64,000 nt of DNA from Lutraria lutraria (GCA_964023205.1 OZ026836.1:5074993-5138992), one strand, 5' to 3'; positions 14,601 through 29,000 are shown, counted from the stretch's first letter. Translations and numbers: made by a program. The notes: a model not told the origin generated them from the sequence alone.

Positions 14601-17600
14601 AAATCATCGATTCAGTACAAAAATGTCTTTGGAAAATATCCCAAGAATTAGATATCTTCACTTCGAATAGGAAGTGTATTGTCATTTCGTAGTTTCTTGT
14701 CAACATGATCGTTAATTGGCGCGGTTAAGTATTACATTTCCATCTTGATCATTGTATTACATATTGAACGCCTTTTTCCTCCCCATAAGAACACTGGTTG
14801 GCTTTCTTCCACTGCAAGGTTATGGTCCGTTTAAGGATTTACAAATAGATGAATTGGTTTTAAATATTCAGCTAGTTATGATAACGAACGTTGCTTCAAT
14901 GATGTACAGGACCAATGTACTATGATAACAGGTACATACAGTTTAATGTATACGCGTGTAATTAATGTCTACACATAATTAGACAAAAGTAAAGTGTCCG
15001 TATATCTTGTCAGCAATTTGGATTACATTGAAATAAATAGAATATGTCACGGCCTGACCATTTTGGACAAGTGAGACGGTATAATCCCTTCTTCGTGTAG
15101 AACAGTTCCATGTTCTGTGACTGACTGAGACACGATAATAAAGATCGCATTATAATCCCCACCAAACCTAACTCTTAAACTGTCTGCAGACACCTCATAG
15201 GACAGTTTGTCCCTTAATGGTGCCGTGTCCTTTCCAGTCACGAATTTTAGAAAAGGAATTGAGGCTCATTTATAAACGTAGGTCCGGCGTATTTTCATGA
15301 GTTGCCTAAGTAACTTGTCTCTTGTAATTATATCAATGCTTGTTTAAAATATACCTCATGAGTCTTCAAATTCAACATCTTGAACAGTTAAGTTTGTACA
15401 AGAAAACTGCATGAAATACCACGTGTTAATGTTCCAAGCGGATTGCACTGAAAGTCAAAATATTGCCAATGTTTAAATCGGGTCCGAATAATAATCTTCA
15501 GAGCTAGGCGGTCTTTTTGTCGTCTTTAAGACATATTTAACTGTACGAAACGAAGTGTTCTATATATCTGTTTCTGCTAGTTATTTTATCGTTTCAAGAC
15601 CGCTGGTATTCTGTCCGCTTGTTAACATCCGAAAGAAAGGCTTACAGAACTAGAAATGAACAAATTGATATATGACTTTCTTATCACGTGATTGAAGATG
15701 ATAAAGCTAACATCTACGTATCTGTTCAATCTGAAAATGGAGATAGTTATCTTCGTATCTGTTAGGTTAATGTCTCTATATCGCTGTGTGGCGTCGTCTA
15801 GTTCAGTCATAACTTACTACAAAGCAGGTGGCACAATCAAGTCGTCATTTGGTGGTACACTGTGATTGGTCAATAAAATTGCGATCCAGACCAGTTTCGT
15901 CTGAACCATCATCTATTTTATACATTTGTGTATCCGCAAAACTTAATGTATGCCCAAGATAATGTTTGCCGTTGGGAACTCAGATGTCTACATAATTCTA
16001 TATATGGTATTTATGCTGAGACCGAAATGAACACACTGCATTACTATAGATTTCGTGTTATCTTGGTATTACATGTTTTGTTGTCTGAAAAGCTTGTGGT
16101 AGTGACATATTCCATTATTGTTGTCTGTACAATAAGTGTATTATACGATTACCTCCTTGTATGTCTAATTTTGTATTTCATTGTTCATCAGTCAAAACAA
16201 ATACGGCATCGTCAATATCAAATGAAATTACCTGTGTGTTTCATAAACATATTTGTTTCTTTTATCATTTGTTTGTCATTCAGAAACATAATCATTAGCA
16301 CTTTATAGTTCCTTTCCGTGAACGTTTAAAAATAAAGCTAACATTTTGATAGATTTCATTTTTCCTCATACTTTGACATAAGCATGTATGTCAAAAACGA
16401 AACTGAAGTTCTACGAATGCTAATTCTATCCGTGTGTTTTATGTTCAGTTAAATGTTCCTACTTGATTAACTGTCGAAATATTTACCAAAAGCTTTATTT
16501 AATTACATTCAATTAAACTTATGTGTTGTTATAACGACTGTAAACAAACCTGCTACACTGTTAGACGCAGTTTGAGGATTCCTGGTTGGAAAGATGAACA
16601 TGTTCTGTAACATTCATAGCATTGTCTTCACATAGCAACGGGGATGCTTGAGCTACACAATATCGAATTCCTTCCTAAAGTGTTGTGTTCATTTTGTCGA
16701 TACGTGTGGGGATAACTTATCTGAGGAAATAATAATAGACAGTCTCGTTTTCCCTTACAGATGAACATTTCATCTGCTATTGTTGAAGGTTGGCCACAAT
16801 GTAGGGCCATTAACAATGGATTTCTACAGTCATGTATACCTTTAGTTCTAATCGTAAGTTCTCACAGCTCATAACTAAGGTTAACGTCATGAATATTGAT
16901 TACCACGTGGTTAAACACTGTGCTCTCATTGGTTTATGTGTTACGTTATCATTTGTATTAACGAGAAGCATCTCGAAATGGTAAAAACGTGCCTTCATAA
17001 TTTGTAGAATTCTTCAACGAAGGAAGGAACTTAGATGATACATTGATTTCATTTTTTGGTGCGAAACTACAAATATTGTGTCATTAGATAAATAACTTGG
17101 GTCTGTCCATACAAGCTAAGGTTTTAACACAGAGATCTAGTCAGACAGACTCTTGAGCAATACGTAAAATTGTACAATGATGTTGGCATTGTGTAACCAT
17201 GATTCCTTTAAAATATATTGCTATGATCATTCAAACAATGACACACTTATTCGAAATATTTAGATCTGCATTTCGGCACATTATATGAGACATAGTAGAA
17301 GCTGTTAATTGTATTTCCTGTTTGTTGTCTGTAGACAATGTATGTTTTACATGAAATAAATGACTAGTTCCATTTCGAAGTCACTTTCCATGCCACCTGA
17401 AAATAATACTTCTCCAGTTTTTAATTCAACACAACATTGTTCCTGATATCTATAATGGAACGACCTAGCAGGTCATCGATAACGATCCTTGTAATTGCTG
17501 ATGGATGCTGAAAGTATAGAAAATAGATCTATGGTTTCATCTTGAATTCTTTCAGAAAGTGGCTACTGATCTCACACGCACGATGTCTTAGGAAAATTTC

Positions 17601-18251
17601 TACTAACTTATACACATTATCTATTCATCTAAAACACCTGTTACTGTACGTAACGTGGTCTAAAAGGGTAATTACATATACCACACCCATGACGGATATG
17701 TGTGAGGAAGCCAATATTTTAAAAACGTATTGACTACTTGGTTCTTTATTTCGTGGTTTATTCTTTCATAAAACATATTATATTTTCAAAATGATCGTGG
17801 TGATGGAAAACGCATATGTTATCATACCAAAAGTGTCAGAATAAATACTTTTAGATTGAAACAATTTCTATTCGATCTAGAACCCTTTCCTTGTTGTAGG
17901 TTTATTGAATATAACACTACACTAATTGGTTCGTATCGGCTTTACAGTATAATGATACCAGTACACTGAAACTATGGTTTTCTTAGCATATTATTGTTAC
18001 GAATATTTGGCATTCAACAAAATGTATTTTGTTTGTTTTATCAAAAGTAGATGATGTGTGGTATTGTGTTTTTCTATGAACAGCTTTTTGAAAGACTAAC
18101 AATAAACAGACATCCTCATACTTATTTCCCCCTACATATCCTAGTTTTAACTTTATACATTCGTCATCGACGTTGTACTAACAAAACAATCACAGAACCA
18201 TTCAGGTTTTGCCCTTTCGTGTCTTTACATTTCATAAACTAACTTTCAATC

Positions 18252-18378
18252 AGCCGCGGCAGGTCATATCAAACAAATTTGACGTTGGTTAGAAAACAGT
18301 CCATAAAAAAGCGTGTAAGGTGAACCGGTCACCGTATTTATTTCGCTGAAAAACGGCGCCAAACCTACTGAAAAGAAA
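18252..18378 (+). mobile_element. Internally deleted SINE copy
   Basis: Starts at 'gccgcggcaggtcatatc', which corresponds to the end of the tRNA-like head. It then jumps to the tail block 'ttagaaaacagtcc', 'ggtgaaccggtcaccgtatt' and 'gctgaaaaacggcgccaaac', seen in the same order at 25050-25110. The central block with the TTCTCCAYATGTGG palindrome is absent. Confidence 0.5.
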
Positions 18379-20379
18379 CTGACACACGCGTCTTGTATAG
18401 AAGCGTTCGAAAACTAGGTGAGAGCGTAAGTTAGCAATTAAGCGATTGGGAAGTGTGAATCACGAGTTATTTGTCTAGCACCGTTATTGTGTAAGCTACA
18501 TCCAATGTCGGGTCCAATTTCTATACTGTCATTTATAGTGAATTCTTTGTCCTAAAACTTGCTTTTAAATTCAATAATGTTTAAAGTCACACATAGTTTA
18601 CTACCAGTATGTTTTAATGAAGTTACTAATTTTCTCCCGCTATATTTGATACATCTGTTTCTTATGTGTGTTCCCCAAACCTCATTGAATTGGGATGGAA
18701 ATTGGAGTCATTAATATATAATACCTTATTATTGTTACAGTATTTCTAATTTGAAGTATTTTTATCAAATCAATTTCATCGTCATTTAATTTTACTCAAG
18801 ACGTCAGCTAGAGTGAATTACTCGCGATATAGATTTTTTCTCCATAAGATCAATTCCTCTAGGAACGACTTTTGGGAGTTATAGATTTAAGATGTTTTGA
18901 TCCATTATTCAAATTATATCTTAATCCAATAAGAAACACTTTGAACAGTTTTTCAGCTTTAATGTCTAAAATTTGTGACTTATTTGATTTAGACCGCGAA
19001 CTGAAAAAAAATAATGGCAGCATTCGAAACTATAAAGGTAGAAAAGTACATTTTAAATTTTATCTATTCTGACAATATAAAGAAGTTACTAATTTGATAG
19101 AAGTTCTAGATTAACTAGTAATGTCTACAACTAATTTAATCTAAGGTTGTCTCCTTGTGCTTAGCCATAAACTTAAAAGAACAATGTACCGACCGTTCTT
19201 AGTTTCAACATTAGTGTTATGATACCAGCACAAACAATGCCATGTACACAGACAAAGTTAACAAATCAGCTTTTGATGATAGCATCATCACAGAGATATT
19301 TTTAAACTCATGGAAACCTATTTGACTAATGTTTGTGAAATTGGACCCAGTTTCTTTAGCCAGATCCAGCAGCTTAAGACTTGTTCATCAACATCTGTCA
19401 TTCGATCAAATTTCTGCCTTCATAAACTTTCATATGAAAGTACAACTAAGCCACACAAAGGTATCGTCAAACGTACTTTGTGTTTACTGAGAATATGTTT
19501 CTTTCAACTTTGACAAATAATATATTATTTTCAGTATTTGACGCGTTATATAGTGCACAGTTCATTTCATCATTTCAGGCAGTGCTTGATTAAAAACGAT
19601 TGATTATAATCTGAGAAGGAAAATGTGCGTCAAAAAGATACACAAAAAACTGAAAGCTAGAAATATTACACCAATCCAAAAAGGTCCACATTCATCAACA
19701 TTTTTCTTTGTATATATCTTCCTTAACTTCAGTTAATTATGATATATTCGGTAAAGAGTCCCTCGGTATGCTCTAAAGCTCTTAAAAATGTAAAATCTGG
19801 CGTCGGATATATGCTGTTTACATGCAACCTTTGTATATTTTGATAGAAATGTTGTCTTCGTTACAAAATGTGTTTGTCAGAAACACAAAAACAAATATTA
19901 CGGACACGAAGAAATATTGGATTTTGTACAGAACGCAATGAAAGAGCTGGCTACAATGGGTTTTTTGATACAAACAATGTAATCTTGTTTCAGAACATTA
20001 GAAAAAAGCTTCTTCCATTTATTTTGTCGCTACTTGGATGACTTAAGACACTGTAACGCCTCTTGCAGAACATACAGTATTCATGTATAATCACAAGATT
20101 TCAGAGAGTAGAAATGATTAACTTTTCAAGAAATTACGATGCTTTCAACTGCCTGCTTTTACCATTTGCTGTCAAAGTAGATGACAATCAGTAAGTAGAG
20201 GCTGAGAATGAAAAATCTTCGAATATAGACAATAAAAGGATTTCCTAGAAAAACAAACATACAAAAATCCCAGCTTCCAAAAAGTACTAAAGTTACAAAA
20301 AATACACGCCATGCAAATAGCAACCAACCCAGAACATAGGAACATACAAAAAGAGACCAAAACACCGTTTCATGGAGAG

Positions 20380-20460
20380 TACCGCCTTGGAATAAACTAC
20401 AGTAAAGGTACAGGGGGTTAAGTGTTTAAACCTTTCTAATACTCTATTCCTATCCCATTC
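20380..20460 (+). repeat. Possible dispersed repeat with 'accgccttgg' motif
   Basis: The block contains 'taccgccttggaat', 'ctacagtaaaggtacagggg' and 'ttaagtgtttaaacc'. The phrase 'taccgccttggaa' recurs at about 56642-56655 in intron 6. Two short matches are weak evidence, so this is only a possible shared repeat. Confidence 0.2.
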
Positions 20461-20524
20461 TCAAGGACCACGGCAATACAAGCCAGGGTATTTTAAACTT
20501 AAAGAGGGTAAAATAGTTTTATAT

Positions 20525-20755
20525 CCTCGATATCAGGTTTATAACCCGGCGATCCAGGTTTGATTCCCGGTCGCGGCAGGACAAAACCCTTCCATGAAGA
20601 TTTGTCAACTACGTCGATTTATCTCCACATGTGGAAAAGTGGCAGGTTCTTTGCGGAAGGTTAGCTAGTACTGGTTAGCATACAGTCCAGGAAAACAGGT
20701 TTGGTGAATCGGCTGCTGTATATAACTGAAAAACTGTTTAAATATGGCTTATATA
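20525..20755 (+). mobile_element. tRNA-derived SINE copy
   Basis: The head has a recognisable B-box region ('ccaggtttgattcccggtcg') and a diverged anticodon arm ('ggtttataacccggcgatcc'). The body follows with 'gatttatctccacatgtgga' and 'tagtactggttagcatacag', then the tail 'ggtgaatcggctgctgtata'. The order matches the copies at 24907-25130 (+) and 40310-40560 (-). The A-box region is degraded. Confidence 0.65.
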
Positions 20756-23106
20756 AATAAATATAGATCTGAAATTTAAAAAATATACTTGTATCAGTTT
20801 TGGATGAATGATTGCGCATCACTATACGTGATTGAGCTTTAAAGAAAATACTTTTTGAATTACTTTACAGTAAAAAAAAGTATAACTCAAGTGATGCCTC
20901 GTGAAATGTATGTACTATATGAACCATTGATTATTTGTCCAACCCAGGAACTGCTCTCATTATTCTCCCATTTAACATCTTGGCTTTCTCTATTAAACCG
21001 ATTACCCTCAATTATTCTTCAATTTACACGATTTTAATAATGGCCGTTGTCTCCTGTATTATGATAATATTTTCGAAAACAACATTAGAACATCGATTAT
21101 TTAATTCAAGTGTTCAAAATTAAAGAATTTTAGAAGTGTTGGGAAAACACTTAATCATGATTATGTAACTTGCCAAGGCTGAATATCTTGGACGGACATG
21201 CTCTAATGAAACATAAAATTGTGTTTCATAATTATATAAATGTAGGTCATTCTGAATGGTTGGACAATACCTTTAATGGAACAAAGATATACCGTACAAC
21301 AGAAAAAATACTAGGCAAAATATGTGTCCTGTAATTCTCCGGATATACGTTTTCAACTCTACTCACCATGTCCTGTGACTCGGCTTGATTTTTTAATCAA
21401 ATAATATAATTATGTTTTAGTCAAGTACAGTGTGAAAGATGTTAAAACGGCCTTAACACTTAAATTGCCATCATTATGTCATGGACTAGTTGAACGTAAA
21501 ACATAAAATGACGTATATGAAAGTCTTCTAATATGAATGGCCCGACGATGAATGTAGAATCTATTGTGAGAAATGTAGAGGACAACATTTGGGTAACAAT
21601 CCCTAATGACAATTCACAAAGCAAAATACACATTGATGCATTCCTTGTATAGTTTAATGACACTTTTCATAGCACATTGAATAAGAAGAAAGATATTCGA
21701 GAAACAACTTACAAGTGCACTAAATGCAAACGAAGTTTTAGCTTTAATTGAATGTCGCCGGATTTACATTTTCTTTAAATACTGTGCTTCGTGTTTTACA
21801 GACAGTATGCAAACACACTAGAGTCTTTTAAAGGCAATATAATCACACAGCAATTCTAATTATGTTTAATTTGATTTCCCGAAGCCAAATTTTCTGCAAA
21901 TTTGAAATTCTTTCCATTGCGTATTAACCCCCTCTCCACGTTTATAGTCGGGAGAAATCGTTATTGATTCTCCACACTTAATCATGCTAAGACGATGTTA
22001 CTAAAAGTTTTTGGTGCATCTTATCCTGGAGCTGAAGCAATTTTCTCACCAAAGATAAAAGATAGTACTATTCGTGTACCAAGAAATACTGGGAGGTCCT
22101 ATAAAGAATCATTATGCAAGTTTCGAATGTAGAACATGTTATCTTGAAAATGTGCACATAATTAAGCAAATAAGGAAAACAATATTTTCTAGAATAGAAG
22201 CAAAATAAATTTATGGTAAGAATAAATCGTCTAGGTTATACCGAGTGACATCATTGTTTAAATGTATCGAAATAAACACTTTCCACTCGGACACGTTTGT
22301 GTTAGGGAAGGAATGTGACACATGTGTTCCCTACGGAATTTTGTTCCAAGCCATAGAAATAATAGACTTTAATTACAATATCAGGATGGGTATAAATAAT
22401 AGAGGATAGCCGGGGGTATCTGACTAAACCAATGTGTTTTCGCCTTGTAATCTGTTTCATCTAAGTGTTTGTAAATGAAAGAATGGGGAAGAAAATTAAA
22501 TGAAATAAACACAATTATTGTGGACAATCACTGTCACAGTAGTTTCGTGTTTTACGTAGATTGTGATACGATCGTGTTCATATCGATACATTAGTTGTAT
22601 CGACATCTGAATAAAGGTTTAACATCAACAATTGATCCATCATCGGAATATAATATCGATATTCAGGACTAAATGAGATCTTCAAAAAGATTGTAGACTA
22701 TTTGGGTGTGTTAAATTTTGGATTTTATTGCATTCCAGCACGAGATTAAGAACATTTCCAATATTCAAGCAAAAGATTAAAGAGGTTTCTGTTGAACAAT
22801 TAGATGCTTTGGTAACGTCCATTATTTAAACGGGGGTTCTGGCTTGCCGGGATAGTGTAAGACATGGTACCGTCTATAATGAATACATACACACTAAGCC
22901 TTTACTTATTTTTAAGTGTTCTTATTCTCTTGGACTATAATTACAGTTCATATAACTTTTTGGAATGTTAAATAACATTTCTTTTAACCAGTAAGTTGTA
23001 TCTCTTCCAGGAGCGATACTGATTTGCTACAATACTTAAAAGTATTACCCAAAATGGGTTTAAATTATCCTCATGTCTATGTACTTTCTTCTGATTTCTC
23101 TTTCAG

Positions 23107-23157
23107 ACTCTGATGGTACATAATAGAACCAGGATCGATGTAGGTGATTAACGGAAA
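23107..23157 (+). other. Probable 5' UTR part of the first coding exon
   Basis: A pyrimidine-rich acceptor ('ttctgatttctctttcag') ends at 23106, suggesting that a non-coding exon further upstream is spliced here. A stop codon in frame with the start (taa, 9 nt before the ATG, in 'gattaacggaaaatg') rules out an N-terminal extension. If the acceptor is not used, the 5' UTR would simply extend further upstream. Confidence 0.5.
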
Positions 23158-23230
23158 ATGGATATATCGATATGCGTATTGCTTGGATGGATTCTAGTAT
23201 GGCAATCACTTAATTTTGTTACTGGAAAGA
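23158..23230 (+). CDS. nAChR subunit exon 1: signal peptide
   Basis: Encodes residues 1-24, a short N-terminus followed by a hydrophobic core (ICVLLGWILVWQSLNF) typical of a secretory signal peptide. The ATG has a good context (A at -3, G at +4) and follows an in-frame stop. The exon ends with one base of a split codon and the donor 'gtaagt' at 23231 (phase 1), which matches exactly the two bases needed at the start of the exon at 34036. Cleavage is probably close to the exon end. Confidence 0.85.
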
Positions 23231-24906
23231 GTAAGTACTCTCATCGACATTAAGTCATTATTTAACTTGAGTGTTTTCCATACAGCAAAAGTACTCTTGA
23301 GCAAGTTTTGCTCAATGCATTTTCCAGGTCGACAACGTTGTATAACATGTAAGCTACATGGTCTTTTTCAGCATGAATAGTTACATTCACTTAGAACAGT
23401 TTCCGCAAATGTGGTTACAAGCTTTAGTCCACAAAGTGGGCAAATTTGAAATTATGTTTTTTCTTCAAAATGTTCATTAGTATCCATCTGGTCTCATTTA
23501 TTCCTTACATGCTTAGTTAGAACATTTGATTGCCTCCTGATTCTAGTGGAACATGTTCCTTGTTATGTTTATATTTAATCGAGCAGAGAGATAATAAACG
23601 AACATTTAAAAACTATGAGCAATGGTTCTTCGTCAATATCTATAGAATCTTACCCTTTATTATATCCTGCTAGTCCAATTAGAAATCACGTCAAATAATA
23701 ATGAAACATCGGTCCTAACTAACGGGTTTATTGTGAGTAATGAAGTATGCCTGGAATTAATCATTTCTTGGAATAGTTTTCGAATTAATTTCAATACGAG
23801 TACACGGGCCATTAATTTGACAACTGCGTTTCTCACAGTTTCACGCGCTTGCATCCAAGTATTACAGACGCCTGGTCGAGTTTTTATGCGGGAGGTCTGC
23901 ATTTTTGTAATAATACTTTCTCGCCATAACGGTGCCATAAATGATATTAAGTTTGTTCACAGTCAATACCTTTCAAAAACTAGAATCGACCCGAGAGGAA
24001 GTTATTTTTTAAAATAGAAATCTCTACCAGTCAACAATTATATATGCCAGTGTCTTTTAGTGTTCAAATCCAATCACGGTATGTATTTTAGAGGTGGGAA
24101 TTAAATTTCCGATCATGCAGTCATGTAAACAGCATCTTATATGACATTTATTTTTAACTCCTACACGATACAGCTGTACACATCAAATGACAATGGATGA
24201 AATGCATACTATATGCTGCTCCTTTAAGTATTAAAGACATCTGTATTGTCTAATTCTTACATTTCAATACTTATTGTTAGGTTTAGAGTCTACAATGAAA
24301 TGTTGTTTTATGAAACATTTTAACAATGCCAATAAAAAAAAACAGGCTTTATGTTCAAATTAGTGTTTTACATTCTTTAATGAAATACCAGCCATTTACA
24401 ACTTATTGATACTAGATACATCTGTAACGCGATGGATCGATATTAATTTTTTTTTTTTAATATTTTGCAGTAATTTTCAACGTTGATACTGAATACAAAA
24501 ACTGTGGTAAATTAACTGTTATAAAACTGTATAATGTTTCCAAGATTTTGGGACTTAACGATCTGTGTCAAGACTGTATGCTAATATAGAATACTGTTTG
24601 TCTTAAAATAGATTTGTACGTCGTACATGCGAAGGTTTCAAATTAAGAATATTGCAATTAAGATAGCTCGTTATGCGACTTTAAGCGAGGAGTAAGACTA
24701 AATAGGAAACTCTGGTGGATGTTAATGTAGCCAAATATATCAATCTAAATGGCAGTCATGACGTCATGCACAGCGACTTAGCTTAATATGTAGGGCTTTT
24801 GTATGAAATTTTGAGATGAATCATTCATTTTCCATAAGTACCTGCATCGGATCATTCCGCATTTGTACGAGTCTTGTATTTTTGCCCTATAACGATGTTA
24901 GAAATT

Positions 24907-25130
24907 GCGGCCGTAGTCCAGTGGTTCGTGCACTGGAATTTTACCTTTGAATAATTGGCAATGGAATTGATCTTTCTCCATATGTGGAGAAGTTGTCGGT
25001 CCCTAGTGGTAGGATAATATTTACTGGTTAGAATGCCAGTCAGGGAAACTGAATAGATGAACCGGCCGTTGTATATAACTGTAATGTCGTTGAAAAACGG
25101 CTTCGAACCAACTGAAACCCACTGAAAAAA
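24907..25130 (+). mobile_element. tRNA-derived SINE copy
   Basis: The head begins 'gcggccgtagtccagtggtt', an A-box-like sequence also seen at 30111. The B box is not recognisable here. The body carries the perfect palindrome TTCTCCATATGTGGAGAA (24974-24991) and 'tactggttagaatgccagtc'. The tail is 'gatgaaccggccgttgtata' and 'gttgaaaaacggcttcgaac'. It lies in intron 1 in the sense orientation. Confidence 0.7.
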
Positions 25131-25320
25131 AGTATGTAAGATTACCTTCAGATTCCGTGTACAAATTTTCACTGTATGTGAGATTGATTTATATAGATCA
25201 ATTCATAACGAATATTCGATAAGTCTGCCTTTGCACATATTTTGTGGATACGATTTTAAACCTTCCTGTGACCAGAACATGCTCGGGACATTTAGCACTT
25301 TGTTTAAGAGATTTCGAATT

Positions 25321-25365
25321 TGTTTGTTTGTTTGTTCGTTCGTTCTTTCGTTTGTTTGTTTGTTT
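25321..25365 (+). repeat. TTTG/TTCG microsatellite
   Basis: Eleven tetranucleotide units, mostly TTTG with three or four TTCG or TTTC variants in the middle. A simple sequence repeat in intron 1. Confidence 0.9.
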
Positions 25366-26034
25366 AAAAACACGCTGTTGTTCAAACATCAATACATCAA
25401 AAGAGCTATAGTCCGACAACGACCTGTGAATAATCAAAGATCAGCTAAGTCCATTTTGCATGGTGAGTTTCATTTCGGAAGGTTTCGGTGGTTTCCGTAA
25501 TATATATGAGTTATTTGACCATCATAGTTGAGACTAAGCGCGTTGCCCAATTGGTAAAGGCGCAAACTGTTTTACTTATGTAACCTGGTAAGATGCTATG
25601 ATATCGAAACCCATGTGAACGTTTTTACTTTCCATTTTTATTTGATTATTGGCCTTTTATTATTGCAAAATTTTATTTCAATATTTGGAATGAATTTCAT
25701 TATGTATTTCATTTAGTTGCATTTCATGTGATTTGTCATGTAATTTCAATTTCAATTACTCGTTGGTTAGCAGTATCTGTACTGGAGCCACTGTCAGAAT
25801 CTAATAATTTGCTTCGTTATATTAATTTGTATAACATGACATCGTCTGCATACTTAGGAACATTGTTTGAACAGAATTTGATATTGATTGCATATAATAT
25901 TATATACCCTTCTTAACATAAATGCACCAAAATGGCAAAAAAATAATGGCAAGATTAAGGATACGAACCAATATAATTTAATAATGTTACTATAGTGCGG
26001 TGCACTGATTTCAGGACCACGTAGGCCTCTTGCA

Positions 26035-26079
26035 GTGGCCTACAAATGTAAGAGGTTAACTGTGGCCTACAAATGTAAG
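26035..26079 (+). repeat. Direct duplication of an 18 bp unit
   Basis: The 18 bp sequence GTGGCCTACAAATGTAAG occurs at 26035-26052 and again at 26062-26079, 27 bp apart. It is a small local duplication and no function is apparent. Confidence 0.85.
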
Positions 26080-29000
26080 GTCGTGTTTAGTTATGTACTT
26101 GGTCATTGTATTACTTATCCCTATTTTAAAGAATGGAACAATCTGTGACCTTTCGTCACGACTCAATCTATACTACACATTTCGTTCTAAGACCGGGAAG
26201 GTGAGCGCATGTTGTATTCAAACGAGACACATTCAATTCACGAGTCTCACTTATATCAATAAAATAACAGTTTATGTGATTCCAATAGTTTCACTCTTTC
26301 CGTTCGAAGTGGAAATATATTTAAATAGATTTCTTTCCTGATAATAACTATTTATAAGGCAAGAAAGACTATTGTAGGCGTGGTTTATGTGTTTTGTCTT
26401 TGCTTTCGGAAAACATTCTTAAAATGGAAAATAGCAATACAGACTTTTAAGGAGATGATTTATAAACTGAAGATTAGATATCATATCAAAGTTGATATTT
26501 ATTAATGAAATCATAGAAACGACTACATGTGTAGTCTAATTTAGTTACAAATATTATTGAATTAAAGGACTGCAATGGGCGTTTTTAAAATAATAAATGT
26601 GTGTCAATGACTCAGTTGTAAGATCTTGGTTCACACATGGTTAATACATTTAAAAAAAACATGAACTCACAAGACAAAATGTATCTATTTTGTTCCATGA
26701 TCACAGACGCTATATTAATCAAAGCACTGAGAGTACTGCCAGAAGCGAAAGTTAAAGTGTTATTGATGATATTTGGTAGATATGCATTAGATATTAACTA
26801 TAAAACCACTCAAGGCCACAATGTTACAAACCCAAATGTATATATTGTTTGGACTAATATTTTCCTCAAAAGGAGGGGTCAGTTTTGGCCCTGTGTAATG
26901 AAGACGTTTTGGTAGAGCTTCACTTTTTTATGCTCCCAATTCTGTTGAAGTTGATGGTAAACTCATACCTTTACTTCCTTTTCACGATAAAAACCTATCT
27001 GGTTCTTAAAACGTCGAAATCATATGTACTAATAAAGTTAGTATCTCCTGCATTAGAGTTAACTCTTCAGCGGTGTGGTTGAGTGTGCTATGTGTCCTGG
27101 GTTGAAAGAATTCTTAAAACGCCCCGAATTCAGTCAAACGGACTGTTTAATAATAATTCATTTTTGTTGAAGTTGTTTTTAATAAAGATGTATTGTGCAA
27201 ACCCATCTCGCAAATAAGAATTTCATTTCGCGATATCGAGTCCATTTCGTACTTTATATCCATTAGGCGGAGTTACGGTTAACTGGTGTCTCGCTCTGCT
27301 AGTGTCTTTTAGTGATTCCTATGCGTCTAGTAGCGATGCGTACTATTTATTGTCTTTATGAATAAACATTTGTGCGGATGAAGCTTTTGTGCGGAGGAAT
27401 ACTGAATTATTAAACTCAATAGTTTTACAGTATGAAATGCCAAAACAATACAATAATTTAAAATGAACATAATCCTGTAATATTTCCATTCTGTATCAAA
27501 ACTGCAATCGGTATACAACCAGTGGTACTATTTTCATCGCGAATGTATGGATAAGAGGCGTCACGTTTTTTCGCTTTCGCTCCTAAAAACAGTTCTATCG
27601 TGGGCTTTTGCCAGCAGTTTATATGTTCAACTTAGATCTTATATTCTATAACACCCTTTCAATGTCGCTTGTCGCATTCCTAAATTCATTGCCATTTCTA
27701 TATTGTAACAGAAATACGAATTTTTGCATTTTCTCTGAAACTTTGCCCTGATCTAGAGAGGCACTTTTCTAAAACTCTAGCTAAAAGATTCACTTCACTT
27801 GCTAATTGACGAATTAGAACCATACTACGTATGGATTGATGCTATTAGCATATTGTAAAAGCTGAATGCTTGATCTATTTGACAAGGACGACAATTTATT
27901 GGTCTCCATGGAAGCCAAGTATTTTATGGTCGTTCGTTGGTGTGATGTTTTTGTAGAAGTTTGCTAAGCTTAAAATGTGCCTATTGGCGGGTGTTTGTCA
28001 CAGAAATCTTGAACAAAATGGTTTATGTAAATTCTGATTTCTTACTTTTTGCTTATTTTTACGTTCATTCTAGTTCGCTGGATGTTTTATTTTACATTTC
28101 GTTTCTGAATCAAATTTGGATTTTGTGTTTTTTTCTAGAATTGGTATTAGTCACGACGTTTGGAAATAGATCGAGATTCGGTGATGGCGAATACATAGTT
28201 TTTATAATCATGTGGTTTCATTATTCCATTTAGATGTGAAAATATTTACTGATTTTAAATTCTGCGTTAGTTTTGTAAGAAGTAAGTTTTTAATTAAATG
28301 TATACACAAACACAAAACGGTCCATTACAAACAATGCAAGAGATTGCTTTCAAGAATTTTAAGATTATAAATATAATTACGTACATGGTTGCAACATGTT
28401 TTTGTTTTAATTTCACAAAATCAAGCACGTACACGATCTTGATTCATTTTCTACATAGTGAATTAAACTTTTAAATTATTCAGTACTGAGATATTGTATT
28501 TCTGTTAATCAGATTAACTATTTTCTGTATAGTCTCTATATCATAACGCTGGGCAATTTAATTTACAGTGAAAGAAAGAACAATCACTTTATTGAGAAAG
28601 ATAATGGTTGCGTGCACAAGCCTAAATGAGGCTGTTCGAATGTGCGTTAAGTCTGATTAGTATGTATGTGTTTAAAGCTTCCCGATGCGGAAACTGCCGT
28701 CGGTTAAATCTGTTTATCGATAAAATAGCTGCCGGAGAAACAATACATTGCGTTCATAAAATCATCAGTAGCTCAGTCACGAATTGCAAAAGGGAAAGTC
28801 TACATCACGACCCATCACTCTATGAACTCCCGTGTGATGCTTGTCTAAAACACAGGAAATACGGATGCTCTGAACACGTGACACAGACCGTGAAATGGTT
28901 TATACTTGCTTTTTTATACATTTCCGCAGACATTTTCCCACTTGCTTTAATAGTTTGAAGCGGAAACTTCGGAAATCACCAAAGACAGTTATCAACAGTT

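Larger units (their letters stand above)
528..23106. other. 5' flanking region without an identified gene
   Basis: About 22.6 kb upstream of the nAChR coding start. Apart from the SINE fragments and candidate frames listed separately, no protein family was recognised on either strand. Open frames here are mostly 60-80 codons, as expected by chance at this base composition. The non-coding first exon and promoter of the receptor gene probably lie in this stretch or in the part of intron just before 23106, but no promoter can be placed from sequence alone. Confidence 0.4.

Noticed and set aside
15047..15241. Minus-strand frame with coding-like composition (RVRFGGDYNAIFIIVSQSV)
   Set aside because: Short (64 codons), no acceptor or donor at its ends and no family recognised.
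15928..16308. 126-codon + strand frame rich in Ile, Val and Tyr
   Set aside because: Hydrophobic but with no recognisable membrane protein family, and it has no ATG at its start. A frame of this length is about at the limit of chance for a window of this size.
20159..20365. Hydrophobic minus-strand frames
   Set aside because: They arise from an A-rich + strand stretch; Phe/Leu-rich translation is expected there.
25540..25620. tRNA-like sequence (ttgcccaattggtaaaggcg ... tatcgaaaccc)
   Set aside because: A-box and B-box-like pieces are present but the acceptor and anticodon arms do not form; possibly a fragment of another SINE, not a tRNA gene.
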